From an uncultured Saprospiraceae bacterium (GTDB lineage: Bacteria; Bacteroidota; Bacteroidia; Chitinophagales; Saprospiraceae): DNA of 64,000 nucleotides. Shown piece after piece: positions 1-8,516 of this stretch. The stretch spans positions 1-64,000 of the forward strand of contig CALIAU010000001.1 in assembly GCA_938045585.1 (NCBI GenBank), written 5' to 3'. Numbering within the stretch: the first letter of the stretch is position 1; each line of letters opens with the position of its first letter. The notes below the pieces were generated by a model. The model was given only the letters and a program-made list of their open reading frames with translations, was not told where the DNA came from and ran no database searches. A program made the position numbers and the translations under genes.

Positions 1-2004
1 ATTGTCTTCACCAGCGACCCATAATTCATTATCATTGACCATAGTTATTCCTTCTGGAATTGCAAGACCTGCTACACTTTTTTCACTTAAGATTGCTCCA
101 TTTGCTGGATCCACTTCATAAATAATCTTACAAGCTTGGGAGAGTATTAATAAGGATCCTGTAGGTGTCCATGCTAAGCCTGCTGCATCAAAATTTGTAC
201 ATGTCGGTAGATTAGTAAATGCTTCTGTAGGAGTAATTGTATTTCCGATTTCACTAATAGGGTTACTCAGTACGTAAATGGCAGGGTCAATATTTGCATC
301 CCCTTCTTTGCCAATATACAGGACATCATTTGCTGCATCATAGGCTAATCCTTCAAAGCCATTATTTTGTGTTTCGCCTGAGTCGTCAAATGATATTATA
401 TTGCTGTTGCTATAATTAATAGTGTTCGGTGTATTACTATCAATAGTAAGGATTATAATTTCTCTTCTTCTTTCTTCGGTGAGTGCAAATTGGCTATTCC
501 CTAAATAAACAATACCCTCTGTGTCTTCAAATCCGTTAAGGGTGTAGCTGTTATTTACTACACCATCTAAGCCTATTTCATGTATTTTAAGGTTGTCTTC
601 TACTCCGTAAAATACCTGGTCATCAATATCAAAAGTAAGACCTGAAAGTTCTACAACTCCGGCAACATTATCAATTCCGCAAGTAGAGCTGAAATTATTT
701 AAATCTATACCAGCTATTGTTGCTGCTTTTTGAATTGTAAAATAATCTTCTGTAACACCATTTTCTCTAATGAATTTTACATCCAATTGGTCACCATCTA
801 CTTCAAGGACACAGGATCCTAGCTCTTTAACAGAGTAATGCATAGCTGGGTGGTCTAACGAACCGTTTCCAGAAATTCTACCTGCAGAGCCTGTTGTAAT
901 ATAAACAGCACCGTCATTTGTAAGGCTTTGATATGCACCATTTCCATTTATTTGTCCATCACCGCCACCTTCAGACCCCACAATCATTGCATTGCTATCA
1001 AACGTCCCTGACAAACCATAATGACCATTGATGTAATATGAACGTTCATATGAATGGCTATGACCTGACATAACGAGATCCACACCATTGGCTTCTAACA
1101 TTGGCAAGAAGTTTTCACGCATTTGTATTAATGGTGTTTCTGTATCAGAGTTATGCGAGCCTTTTGTATAAGGTGGATGATGCCAAATAGCGACTATCCA
1201 ATCTTGGGTAGTATTCTGTATATCTGATTCAGCCCAGTTGTACATAGCACCTCCTACGCTCTTATCCGTTTCATAAGATTCTAGTGAAATGAAATGTATA
1301 TTGCCATAGTCAAATGAGTAGTATGCTTCTGTTCCAGAAGCAATTCCTCCAGACTCTCCATTTTTAGGGAAATTAAAAATTTCATAGTAAGGTCCTGTTT
1401 GGCTATCAGAGTCCGCAGTAAATCCATCATGATTTCCCAGACAAGACCACGCTATTGTATTTTTTAGCTTCTCATCATAGATCTCAAAAACTGCATTCTG
1501 ATATTCGGTATCTGTTCCAGAATTATAGGCATTATCTCCTAGGTACAATATACCATCCGTATGCCCAGATCCTACATACCCATAATAGGCGTCTCTTACT
1601 GCTTCTGCATCCCCATTTGCTGTTCCACAATCTCCAAGAACCCAAAATCTATAGGCCTGGTCTGTACCAATGGTAGGGTGTGTTTGGAAATATTGATCGG
1701 AGGAGGCTGGTACTAGAATACCGTTATTATCTGCAATATTATAGTAGTACTTCGTTTCTGGATTTAAACCTGAAATTTCTAAAGCATGATCTGTATTCAA
1801 GCTTTGGTTATCAATAGACTGATTTAGGTTGTTTAGGTTCGTTCCATAATTTACAATGGATTCTGTGCTTGCATTTGTTCTCCAATGTACAGTAACAGAA
1901 TTTGAATTGGCTTTTTGTAAGTAAGGTCCTCTAATGACGGTTTGAGCCTGAAGACCTGTACATGTCCAAATGAACATGTAGGTGATTAAAATAAATTTTT
2001 TCAT
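1..2004 (-). CDS. Secreted metallophosphoesterase with C-terminal SdiA-regulated-like propeller (3' end outside window)
   Basis: The frame is open from the ATG at 2004 to the window edge (668 codons, no stop), so the C terminus is missing. A signal peptide (MKKFILITYMFIWTCTGLQA) is followed by a fibronectin-like domain as in purple acid phosphatases. A calcineurin-like phosphoesterase domain follows, with its metal ligands visible: GDCG (D125), GDNAY, GNHD (N191, H192), WHHPPY and GHSHSYE (H315, H317). After about residue 420 a second domain has ELSGLTFD, EGIVYLG and GFEGLAYD, which fit the SdiA-regulated/phytase-like beta-propeller family. Both domains point to extracytoplasmic phosphate-ester hydrolysis, but the substrate is unknown. 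The gene lies 10 bp downstream of a TPR protein on the same strand, so the two are probably co-transcribed. A T9SS sorting tail may exist beyond the window. Confidence 0.85.
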   Translation of the reverse strand, partial: MKKFILITYMFIWTCTGLQAQTVIRGPYLQKANSNSVTVHWRTNASTESIVNYGTNLNNLNQSIDNQSLNTDHALEISGLNPETKYYYNIADNNGILVPASSDQYFQTHPTIGTDQAYRFWVLGDCGTANGDAEAVRDAYYGYVGSGHTDGILYLGDNAYNSGTDTEYQNAVFEIYDEKLKNTIAWSCLGNHDGFTADSDSQTGPYYEIFNFPKNGESGGIASGTEAYYSFDYGNIHFISLESYETDKSVGGAMYNWAESDIQNTTQDWIVAIWHHPPYTKGSHNSDTETPLIQMRENFLPMLEANGVDLVMSGHSHSYERSYYINGHYGLSGTFDSNAMIVGSEGGGDGQINGNGAYQSLTNDGAVYITTGSAGRISGNGSLDHPAMHYSVKELGSCVLEVDGDQLDVKFIRENGVTEDYFTIQKAATIAGIDLNNFSSTCGIDNVAGVVELSGLTFDIDDQVFYGVEDNLKIHEIGLDGVVNNSYTLNGFEDTEGIVYLGNSQFALTEERRREIIILTIDSNTPNTINYSNSNIISFDDSGETQNNGFEGLAYDAANDVLYIGKEGDANIDPAIYVLSNPISEIGNTITPTEAFTNLPTCTNFDAAGLAWTPTGSLLILSQACKIIYEVDPANGAILSEKSVAGLAIPEGITMVNDNELWVAGEDN

Positions 2005-2014
2005 TTTGTTGCAT

Positions 2015-2842
2015 TTAAAGGTGATTAGAAAGTTTGGTTTTAGTATTTTTTATTGATGCTGCAAGTTCTCGCATCGCCTTGTTGTTTTGTATTCGGATTG
2101 GAAGTGCATGAAATGCTTTTTCGCTTTTATTCAAATGTTTTGCTGCTAAATCGAAATCCTTTAATAGAAGAGCGATCTCTGCTGCTTCATAATGTGCACG
2201 TTCTTTTCTTTGCGCATTTGCAATAATTAGTTTTTGGACAAGAAAAGCGTCTTTGTACATTTCGTTTTCTACTAAGTATTCTTTCTTTTTTCTTAAGAAA
2301 GCCGGGAGTTCTCCTAAATCATGGATTCCTTGATCTATGAGTAAAATTGCTTTCGTTGTATTGTTTGCATCAATCCAAGATTTTGCGCCATCTAAATAGT
2401 TTTCAGGAAGAGCACGTTTGGTGGTATTTATAAGAAGTGCATATGATTCTGCTGATTCCGCATATTTTTCTAAAGAGTGCTGAACTTGGGCTTTTATTTT
2501 TAAAGCGTTTACGTTTTTAGAATCGTGTGCTAGAATTTGTTCAGCGTATGCAAGCGCTACTTTATGGTTATTGAGTTTTTGGTGTGCTTTAGCATAAAAC
2601 AAATGGGTCAGAGGGTCCTTCAGGCCTAGTTTATCTGATGTATCTAAGTCAAGAATAGACAGATTAAATTCATTGTGATAGAAGTACAGCTTAGCTCTCT
2701 CAAAATAGAGATTTGCATCATTTGGCTTTGCATTAATTTCACTGGTCAGTAGCAGAATACGTTCATGCAAGTCACCGTGTGCAAATAGAACTTGTGAACA
2801 GAATACAAATGAGTATAGTAAGAATATGGGTGTTCTTATCAT
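2015..2842 (-). CDS. Periplasmic tetratricopeptide-repeat protein
   Basis: This 275-residue protein has an N-terminal signal peptide (hydrophobic core FLLYSFVFCSQVLFA). Most of the rest, about residues 35-260, is helical pairs with TPR spacing: AKPNDANLYFERAKLYF, DPLTHLFYAKAHQKL and AEQILAHDSKNVNALKIKAQ. No catalytic domain is seen. TPR proteins act as scaffolds, so the likely role is to support the phosphoesterase encoded 10 bp downstream. That pairing is inferred from spacing only. The family call is safe and the function is unassigned. Confidence 0.75.
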   Translation of the reverse strand: MIRTPIFLLYSFVFCSQVLFAHGDLHERILLLTSEINAKPNDANLYFERAKLYFYHNEFNLSILDLDTSDKLGLKDPLTHLFYAKAHQKLNNHKVALAYAEQILAHDSKNVNALKIKAQVQHSLEKYAESAESYALLINTTKRALPENYLDGAKSWIDANNTTKAILLIDQGIHDLGELPAFLRKKKEYLVENEMYKDAFLVQKLIIANAQRKERAHYEAAEIALLLKDFDLAAKHLNKSEKAFHALPIRIQNNKAMRELAASIKNTKTKLSNHL

Positions 2843-3197
2843 TACAAAAGGTGTTTAATAAATTTGTATTGAACTTATCGTTCGAGTGTACTCATTCAGC
2901 GGGAGAATTAAAATTACATTTTTTTAAGTAATTAAATGTTAAAATAAAGAAGAGTAAATTTTGACAGGATTTGATCTCTGATTTCTTATTAAAATCATAA
3001 TACAATTCTGCTACGTGAACTGTTTTGTGTTACATAATTCTTGTAATAAATTGCTATAATGCTGGATTTCTTGTATTTGATTTTTAATATACCATTACTT
3101 AACTAGGTTTTTTTACCATCGTGAAGAAATGATGAAACTCTTAGCCGACACCTACAATTTCTATGAAAGTAGCTGTTATTTCAACTATATTTAGGGC
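2843..3197. other. Divergent intergenic region with a possible 21-codon leader ORF
   Basis: This AT-rich gap separates the minus-strand TPR gene from the plus-strand sensor kinase. It must carry both promoters, but I see no convincing -33/-7 pair. A 21-codon open frame (ATG 3129, TAG 3192-3194) ends three bases before the kinase ATG and is in the kinase frame. It could be a leader peptide or chance. Nothing else is recognisable. Confidence 0.4.
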
Positions 3198-6100
3198 ATG
3201 AGAAGAATGGGATTTGTCTGCATTACAATTAGTTGCATATTTATCTTAATATGTTCTATTGCTGTGCAGTTAATATGTCAGGTGAATGATCAGATTGTAA
3301 ATCACTATACCTTGGAGCAGGGTCTACCGTCAATGACAGTTTATGATGTTGTCCAAGATTCAAAAGGTTTTATATGGGTTGCTACCGAGTCAGGAGTTTC
3401 TAAATTTGACGGATATAATTTTACCACTTTAACAGCAAAAGATGGCCTTCTCTATAATGAGGTTATAAAAATGTTTATAGATAGTAAAGATAGGATATGG
3501 CTGAATACTTCAGGTCCTATAAGTTATATTGAAAATGATAGTGTGTATTTTCTAAATGATCTGGACTATCCTAACATGACATGGGAGTTTCAAGTAAAAG
3601 AAGATGAAAAAGGGGATATCTGGCTAGCAAAAAAACATACAATTGTAGTTTTAGATGGAGAGTCCTTAGAACCTATTTTAGAGATTGATGATGGTTTAAA
3701 AAATTTAGATTATTTCATATATGCTGGCATACAAAATGATGCTGTATATTATTATAATGAGGATAAGCTATTAAAAATAAATTCAAATAAGATTGTAGAA
3801 AAAATACCTTTTTCTGTTGGGATGAGGAACTCCAGTATTTATAAACTAAAATTTATGCTGAAGGATAATAAACTATACTATGCCAATGGCAAGTCTCTTT
3901 CTGTATTTGATTTAAAAACTAGACTATCAAAACTTATTGATCCAAATTTTGCTCCAGTAAAGAACTTATTTGTTCATGATAATAAGATTGTAACTCTAGG
4001 CAATCCGAATGGAATGATAGTAATTACTCTTGACGAATCTGACGAAATTGTGAGAAGAGAACTCTTGTTTGAAGATGTAAATATTTGTAATACGTATGTC
4101 GATAATAACAACTTTACCTGGGTTTCAACTTTTGATTCTGGTATATATTTACTTAAACCTGAGTCTAAGATTCTAGTTGAATACTTATCTGACTCAAGTT
4201 TAGAAACTATGAGTTTGCATAGTAGTTTAAAAGACCCTAATGGTGTTTTATGGGTTGGTTCTGAGAATGGAACATTTTTTAAGATAGAAAAGGATGAAAT
4301 TGTTGAATTTGTAATTCCATTTGCAAATAGATATGGTGTCAATAGAATACTTGATATTGACTATATTTCTGCTGATGAATTGTTGTTAACTACAGATATA
4401 GGACTGATACATTTTAATAGGGGTGCATTTAGTCGAATCAGTAGTTTAGCATCGAAACAAAGTTCCATCCAAGATAGGACTGTTCTTATTAGTACGTATT
4501 ACTGCAGTAAATTAATACATTTAGATTCGATTGATTTTAATGTAAGTATAACTGCTAATGAAGTTGGAACTGCAAATGGAATTAATTTGATATTAAAAAA
4601 TAGGTCCTATGCTAATTACCTTTCTCCGGAGGGAGTCATGTGGATTAGTGATGAGAAGGAGGGATTAATTAGAATAGATGATAAGGATACTATATATTAT
4701 AGAGATCGTTCACCAATTTTTACACCAACGATAAAAAAGCTTGTGCCCTTTGATGAGAATACACTAGTTGCAGCATCAAAAGGAGAGGGGCTTATTTTTA
4801 TTGAAGAGAATGATTTTTTTGTTGTGGATAGAACAAAAGGACTTTCAAACAATAGCATAAATGATTTATACGTCGATGGTAATGAAATCTATGTATCTAC
4901 GAATAGTGGTTTAAATATTGTTACTGTAAATGATCTCAAGAAGAGAGATTTTGGAATTAATGTAATTGGAGAATCCTATGGTTTGAAAACATCGGGAATT
5001 CATAGTACAAACGTCTTTGATGATAAGATATTGCTTTTTACTTCTAAGGGGATGATTGCAATAAAAAAAGATAAATTAAAATATTCGTCTACTGAATTTT
5101 TTTCTCCATTTTATTTTAAACAACTGAGAGTAAATGATTCCTCTGTGCCTTTAAAAGATTCTTATGAGTTTGACAGTGATGAGAACAACTTGATAATAGA
5201 ATATTCAGGAATAATATTTAGTGATTTAGATAAAACCTTGTATGCTTATAAGATGGATGGTGTTGATGAAGATTGGATATTCACCCGTTCAAGAGAAACA
5301 CACTATAGCCAACTAAAGCCAGGTGATTATACGTTTAGAGCAGCTCTGGTGTCTGATGAGTCAGATTTATTAGAAAAAAGTAGTTCCATTGATATCACTA
5401 TTAAGCAACATTTTACTCAAACAATTTGGTTTAAAGCTCTCATGTTTTTGTTAGCATTATTTTTGATTGCTGCATTCTTTTATTATGACAGCCTTCGGAG
5501 AGAAAAAGGAGTGCTCTCAAAAATGGTTAAAGAAAAAACATCTGAATTAGATTTACGTATTGAAGAACTTGCTATGGCAAACGCTCAATTAGAAATGTCA
5601 AATAAAGATTTAGAAAATTTTGCCTATGTAACTTCTCATGATTTAAAATCACCATTGAGAAATATAACAAGTTTTATACAGTTATTAGAAATTAAGAATA
5701 TAAGTGCCTATGATAAGAAAGATAAGGAGTATATAAAATTTATTAAAGAAGGTGTAGGAAGAATGGAAAATACAATAAATGATCTGTTGCTGTATTCTTC
5801 CTTGGATAAACCAGAAGAAGCTTCTGAAATAAACATATACAATTTACTTGAAGAGATAAAACTGGATTTAGATTATTATCGAGTTGAAAAGGGGGCAGAA
5901 ATAAAACTTGAGGGCGATTTTCCTATAATGCATTTACACGTATTCAAGATTAAACAGTTATTTCAGAATTTAATAGAAAATGGTCTTAAGTATAATACCA
6001 GTAATATACCAAAGGTAACAGTGCACTGTGTAAAGCAAGAAGACATGTATTTGTTTTCTATTAAAGACAATGGAATTGGTATAGAAAAGAAATACCAGGA

Positions 6101-6281
6101 AAAGATATTTGAATTATTCAAACGCTTACATAGTAATTCTGAGTACACGGGTACAGGAATAGGACTAGCAATTGGGAGAAGGGTAGTAGAATCATATGGC
6201 GGGAAGATGTGGCTGGATTCAGTACCTGCTTATGGCAGTACATTTTACTTTACAATACCTTCATTTTTGTCTAAAACATAG
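3198..6281 (+). CDS. Two-component-propeller sensor histidine kinase
   Basis: This 1027-residue membrane sensor starts with a signal peptide/anchor. About 650 residues of two-component-propeller (Reg_prop) repeats follow, for example DSKGFIWVATESGVSKFDGY and DPNGVLWVGSENGTFF. Next come a Y_Y_Y domain (about 675-735), a transmembrane helix (about 743-765) and a coiled coil. The HisKA domain has the phospho-acceptor H814 in TSHDLKSPLRN. The HATPase domain has the N box QNLIENGLKYN, the G1 box DNGIGIE (957-963) and TGTGIGLA. The family senses periplasmic glycan fragments or similar ligands and phosphorylates a response regulator. Unlike classic hybrid (HTCS) proteins it stops after the ATPase domain, with no receiver or AraC domain, and no response-regulator gene is adjacent. 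The partner is therefore encoded elsewhere. Confidence 0.9.
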   Translation: MRRMGFVCITISCIFILICSIAVQLICQVNDQIVNHYTLEQGLPSMTVYDVVQDSKGFIWVATESGVSKFDGYNFTTLTAKDGLLYNEVIKMFIDSKDRIWLNTSGPISYIENDSVYFLNDLDYPNMTWEFQVKEDEKGDIWLAKKHTIVVLDGESLEPILEIDDGLKNLDYFIYAGIQNDAVYYYNEDKLLKINSNKIVEKIPFSVGMRNSSIYKLKFMLKDNKLYYANGKSLSVFDLKTRLSKLIDPNFAPVKNLFVHDNKIVTLGNPNGMIVITLDESDEIVRRELLFEDVNICNTYVDNNNFTWVSTFDSGIYLLKPESKILVEYLSDSSLETMSLHSSLKDPNGVLWVGSENGTFFKIEKDEIVEFVIPFANRYGVNRILDIDYISADELLLTTDIGLIHFNRGAFSRISSLASKQSSIQDRTVLISTYYCSKLIHLDSIDFNVSITANEVGTANGINLILKNRSYANYLSPEGVMWISDEKEGLIRIDDKDTIYYRDRSPIFTPTIKKLVPFDENTLVAASKGEGLIFIEENDFFVVDRTKGLSNNSINDLYVDGNEIYVSTNSGLNIVTVNDLKKRDFGINVIGESYGLKTSGIHSTNVFDDKILLFTSKGMIAIKKDKLKYSSTEFFSPFYFKQLRVNDSSVPLKDSYEFDSDENNLIIEYSGIIFSDLDKTLYAYKMDGVDEDWIFTRSRETHYSQLKPGDYTFRAALVSDESDLLEKSSSIDITIKQHFTQTIWFKALMFLLALFLIAAFFYYDSLRREKGVLSKMVKEKTSELDLRIEELAMANAQLEMSNKDLENFAYVTSHDLKSPLRNITSFIQLLEIKNISAYDKKDKEYIKFIKEGVGRMENTINDLLLYSSLDKPEEASEINIYNLLEEIKLDLDYYRVEKGAEIKLEGDFPIMHLHVFKIKQLFQNLIENGLKYNTSNIPKVTVHCVKQEDMYLFSIKDNGIGIEKKYQEKIFELFKRLHSNSEYTGTGIGLAIGRRVVESYGGKMWLDSVPAYGSTFYFTIPSFLSKT

Positions 6282-6282
6282 A

Positions 6283-6309
6283 AAGAGGCCTACTATAGGT
6301 AGACCCCTT
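6283..6309. terminator. Imperfect hairpin after the sensor kinase
   Basis: Just after the kinase stop, CTAC (6290-6293) can pair with GTAG (6299-6302), and GG/CC and AAG/CTT pairs extend the stem across two mismatches. No T run follows on the plus strand. It may serve as a weak terminator between two converging genes. The evidence is only the inverted repeat and its position. Confidence 0.3.
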
Positions 6310-6324
6310 AACTATGGCAACGTG

Positions 6325-6480
6325 TTATGCGACTTTTGCATCTCTCCAATGTGGATTATATTTTAATCCACCATCGCTTGTTATTACTCTTAATATGTTC
6401 AGGGATTTTGTTTGACTGAAGAATTTTCTCGGTCTGTTTCCTGAAGAATAGTTTTTGCTTGATCTTGTTAATCCTTTCAT
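6325..6480 (-). CDS. Possible 51-residue basic small protein, unassigned
   Basis: An open frame of 51 codons runs on the minus strand from ATG 6480 to TAA 6325. It lies in an otherwise empty gap. The product is strongly basic and Ser/Asn-rich at its N terminus (MKGLTRSSKNYSSGNRPRKF), and its C-terminal half ends in SDGGLKYNPHWRDAKVA. It has no signal peptide or membrane segment. I do not recognise a family. The composition would suit a nucleic-acid- or ribosome-associated small protein, but that is speculation. It is well separated from its neighbours. The start has only an A-rich upstream stretch, as is normal in Bacteroidota. Confidence 0.45.
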   Translation of the reverse strand: MKGLTRSSKNYSSGNRPRKFFSQTKSLNILRVITSDGGLKYNPHWRDAKVA

Positions 6481-6591
6481 TTGTTTAGCATTTTATTGGT
6501 TAGAAATTCACTTGCTTTGTATGTTTAGAAGAAATCGTTATTCCCTCTCAGTTACATAATAAAGACGCTTTTAACAGAATTTAAGTTGCAT

Positions 6592-6658
6592 TTCTAGTCT
6601 TGTACTCGTCTAAAGACGAGAGATTCTCGATGAAAGGACGAAAGCGCTCAGACTAGAA
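6592..6658 (+). ncRNA. Candidate structured RNA in the gap upstream of the DUF6702-like gene
   Basis: A perfect 9-bp outer stem, TTCTAGTCT (6592-6600) with AGACTAGAA (6650-6658), encloses a perfect 6-bp hairpin, CTCGTC-TAAA-GACGAG (6605-6620). It also encloses a 29-nt purine-rich strand containing GATGAAAGGACGAAAG. The nested stems in an AT-rich gap suggest a folded RNA or leader element rather than chance. It ends 100 bp before the DUF6702-like ORF and may be part of its 5' UTR. The complementary strand could fold too, so the orientation is not certain. No known riboswitch or ribozyme class was recognised. Confidence 0.4.
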
Positions 6659-6758
6659 TTTTCTGATATAAGTAGGCTCTTGTATAAAATAGACTCCCTA
6701 TTCCTTGCTTTTCATTTAAAACCTTGTCAACTTCGTAGCAGACTTTTGAATTTATCTT

Positions 6759-7250
6759 ATGATATCTATTTATCTCTATATATTATTCCATGCTTTAAGC
6801 GCACATGACTTCCATTTAAGCAAGACTGAAATACGTTATAAGGAAGATGTTTCAGCAATCCAGGTGTCCACACATATATTTATTGACGATTTAGAGGAAA
6901 CCCTTGCCCTTCAAGGCTATAAGGATTTATCATTATTTACTAAAAATGAGGACCCTTTAGCGGATGAATACATCTATACATATCTTCAGTCTACCCTATT
7001 AATTGATGTTGATGGGGTACCCTTAAAATTTGATTGGGTGGGTAAAGAAATGTCAGAAGACTTAGCAGCGGTCTGGTGTTACCTAGAGGTGCCAAATTTA
7101 CAAGTGCATAATGAAATTAATGTATTAAATAAGGTATTGCATGATTTATTTGATGATCAAAAGAATGTAGTAAGCTTTCAGTATAATGCAAGCAGCAAAC
7201 AACATATGTTTTTTTCCAGAGGAGATAAACCAAAATCTCTAGATCTGTGA
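6759..7250 (+). CDS. DUF6702 family protein
   Basis: This 163-residue protein has a short hydrophobic N terminus ([15 protein letters not shown]) that acts as a signal peptide or anchor. A beta-rich domain follows with [29 protein letters not shown] and the late motif [19 protein letters not shown]. These fit DUF6702, a small exported family of unknown function common in Bacteroidota, where members are often found near peptidases. Its stop overlaps the GTG start of yidD by four bases, so the two are translationally coupled. Function is unassigned. Confidence 0.75.
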   Translation: MISIYLYILFHALSAHDFHLSKTEIRYKEDVSAIQVSTHIFIDDLEETLALQGYKDLSLFTKNEDPLADEYIYTYLQSTLLIDVDGVPLKFDWVGKEMSEDLAAVWCYLEVPNLQVHNEINVLNKVLHDLFDDQKNVVSFQYNASSKQHMFFSRGDKPKSLDL

Positions 7251-7489
7251 TATTCATATTATTTAAGAAACTGTTCATTTTACCTATACGAGCATATCAG
7301 ATATTACTTTCTCCTTTGCTTGGACAAAATTGTAGATTTATGCCTACCTGTTCTTCATATATGATCAAAGCGATAGAAGAATGGGGAGTAATCAAGGGAT
7401 TGTATTTAGGAACTAGACGTATTATGAAGTGTCATCCATGGGGTCCACATGGACATGACCCAGTACCAAAAAAAGAGAAGCGTGTTTAG
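7247..7489 (+). CDS. yidD: Membrane protein insertion efficiency factor YidD
   Basis: This 80-residue protein carries the YidD pattern: an N-terminal amphipathic/hydrophobic segment ([20 protein letters not shown]), then [20 protein letters not shown] and the C-terminal [13 protein letters not shown]. The three cysteines (NCRF, PTCS, KCHPWG) are conserved in the family. YidD is a small membrane-surface protein that helps YidC insert inner-membrane proteins. The start is a GTG overlapping the previous stop (GTGA), so expression depends on upstream translation. The usual rnpA-yidD-yidC context is absent. Here yidD sits before hemB. Confidence 0.95.
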   Translation: MIFILFKKLFILPIRAYQILLSPLLGQNCRFMPTCSSYMIKAIEEWGVIKGLYLGTRRIMKCHPWGPHGHDPVPKKEKRV

Positions 7490-8471
7490 AAGACCTCGAA
7501 GAAATAGAAAATCAAAGGCGGTAAGAGCACTTGTGCAAGAGCATAGGGTGCAAGTGGAAAATTTAATTATGCCACTCTTTCTGATGGAAGATCCTTCGAA
7601 AGAAGAAATTATTCCATCTCTACCAATGGCCAAGAGGCAAGGAATCGATAAAATTCTATCAGAAATAGAAACTTGCACTGCCTTAGGTATCCATAGTTAT
7701 ATGATGTTCCCTAAAATCGCAGAAAGCAAGAAGGATAAAACTGGAAGCTATAGTCTTGCTCAGGAAAATTATTATTTACAAGCTGCAGAAAAAATAAAAA
7801 AACACTTTCCTGAAATTAACTTAATAAGTGATGTAGCCTTAGACCCGTATAGTTCAGATGGGCACGATGGTGTAGTTGAAAACGGTAAAATTTTAAACGA
7901 TGTCACTGTTGAAATATTAGCGGAGATGTCTGTTGCTCAAGCGCAGGCAGGATTTGATATGATAGGACCATCCGATATGATGGATGGAAGAGTTGGGTTC
8001 ATACGAGAAGCCTTGGACGAAAACGGATTTACAGATACTGCAATTATGTCCTATACTGCCAAATATGCAAGTGCATTCTATGGCCCTTTTCGTGATGCTT
8101 TAGACTCTGCTCCTGTAGACGATCCAAATATTCCAAAGGATAAATACACTTATCAAATGGATCCTGCAAATAAGCAGGAGGCTATGATTGAAGCTGAGTT
8201 GGACTATTTAGAAGGAGCAGATTTTTTAATGGTAAAACCTGCCTTGCATTATCTAGATATTATTCATAAGTTACATGAAGAATTTGATATACCTATTGCA
8301 GCCTATCATGTGAGCGGAGAATGTTCCATGTTATATGCTGCGTGTAAAAATGGGTGGTTAGATTATAAGACTGCCATGCCGGAAACACTTTTAAGCATTA
8401 AACGAGCTGGTGCAACTGCTATTATAAGTTATTTTGCTAAGGACTTTGCTCAGATGATTAAGAATAAATAA
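7449..8471 (+). CDS. hemB: Porphobilinogen synthase (delta-aminolevulinic acid dehydratase)
   Basis: The enzyme condenses two 5-aminolevulinate molecules into porphobilinogen in haem biosynthesis. The Schiff-base lysines are K205 ([14 protein letters not shown]) and K263 ([12 protein letters not shown]), numbered from ATG 7449. The metal-site loop reads [14 protein letters not shown], with aspartates in place of the zinc-binding cysteines, so this is the non-zinc, Mg-type form. The 340-residue frame overlaps yidD by 41 bp. An in-frame GTG at 7482 would give the usual N terminus [10 protein letters not shown] and only an 8-bp overlap, so 7482 may be the true start. The close packing with yidD implies one transcript. 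Confidence 0.95.
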   Translation: MDMTQYQKKRSVFRRPRRNRKSKAVRALVQEHRVQVENLIMPLFLMEDPSKEEIIPSLPMAKRQGIDKILSEIETCTALGIHSYMMFPKIAESKKDKTGSYSLAQENYYLQAAEKIKKHFPEINLISDVALDPYSSDGHDGVVENGKILNDVTVEILAEMSVAQAQAGFDMIGPSDMMDGRVGFIREALDENGFTDTAIMSYTAKYASAFYGPFRDALDSAPVDDPNIPKDKYTYQMDPANKQEAMIEAELDYLEGADFLMVKPALHYLDIIHKLHEEFDIPIAAYHVSGECSMLYAACKNGWLDYKTAMPETLLSIKRAGATAIISYFAKDFAQMIKNK

Positions 8472-8516
8472 TATTTCTTCCTGACTATTCGCCTTCGCTT
8501 GCTTATATTTACTAAC

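Noticed and set aside
2859..2866. TAAATTTG as a promoter for the sensor kinase
   Set aside because: It matches TAnnTTTG, but no -33 element is found upstream and it lies more than 330 bp from the kinase start.
6592..6658. Hammerhead ribozyme or rRNA fragment (GATGA and GAAA present in the inner strand)
   Set aside because: The core should read CUGAUGA with a stem II between it and GAAA. Here it reads CTCGATGA with only six unpaired bases before GAAA, and the strand after GAAA does not pair directly with the outer stem. The likeness to a 23S/5.8S rRNA segment is short and not supported around it.
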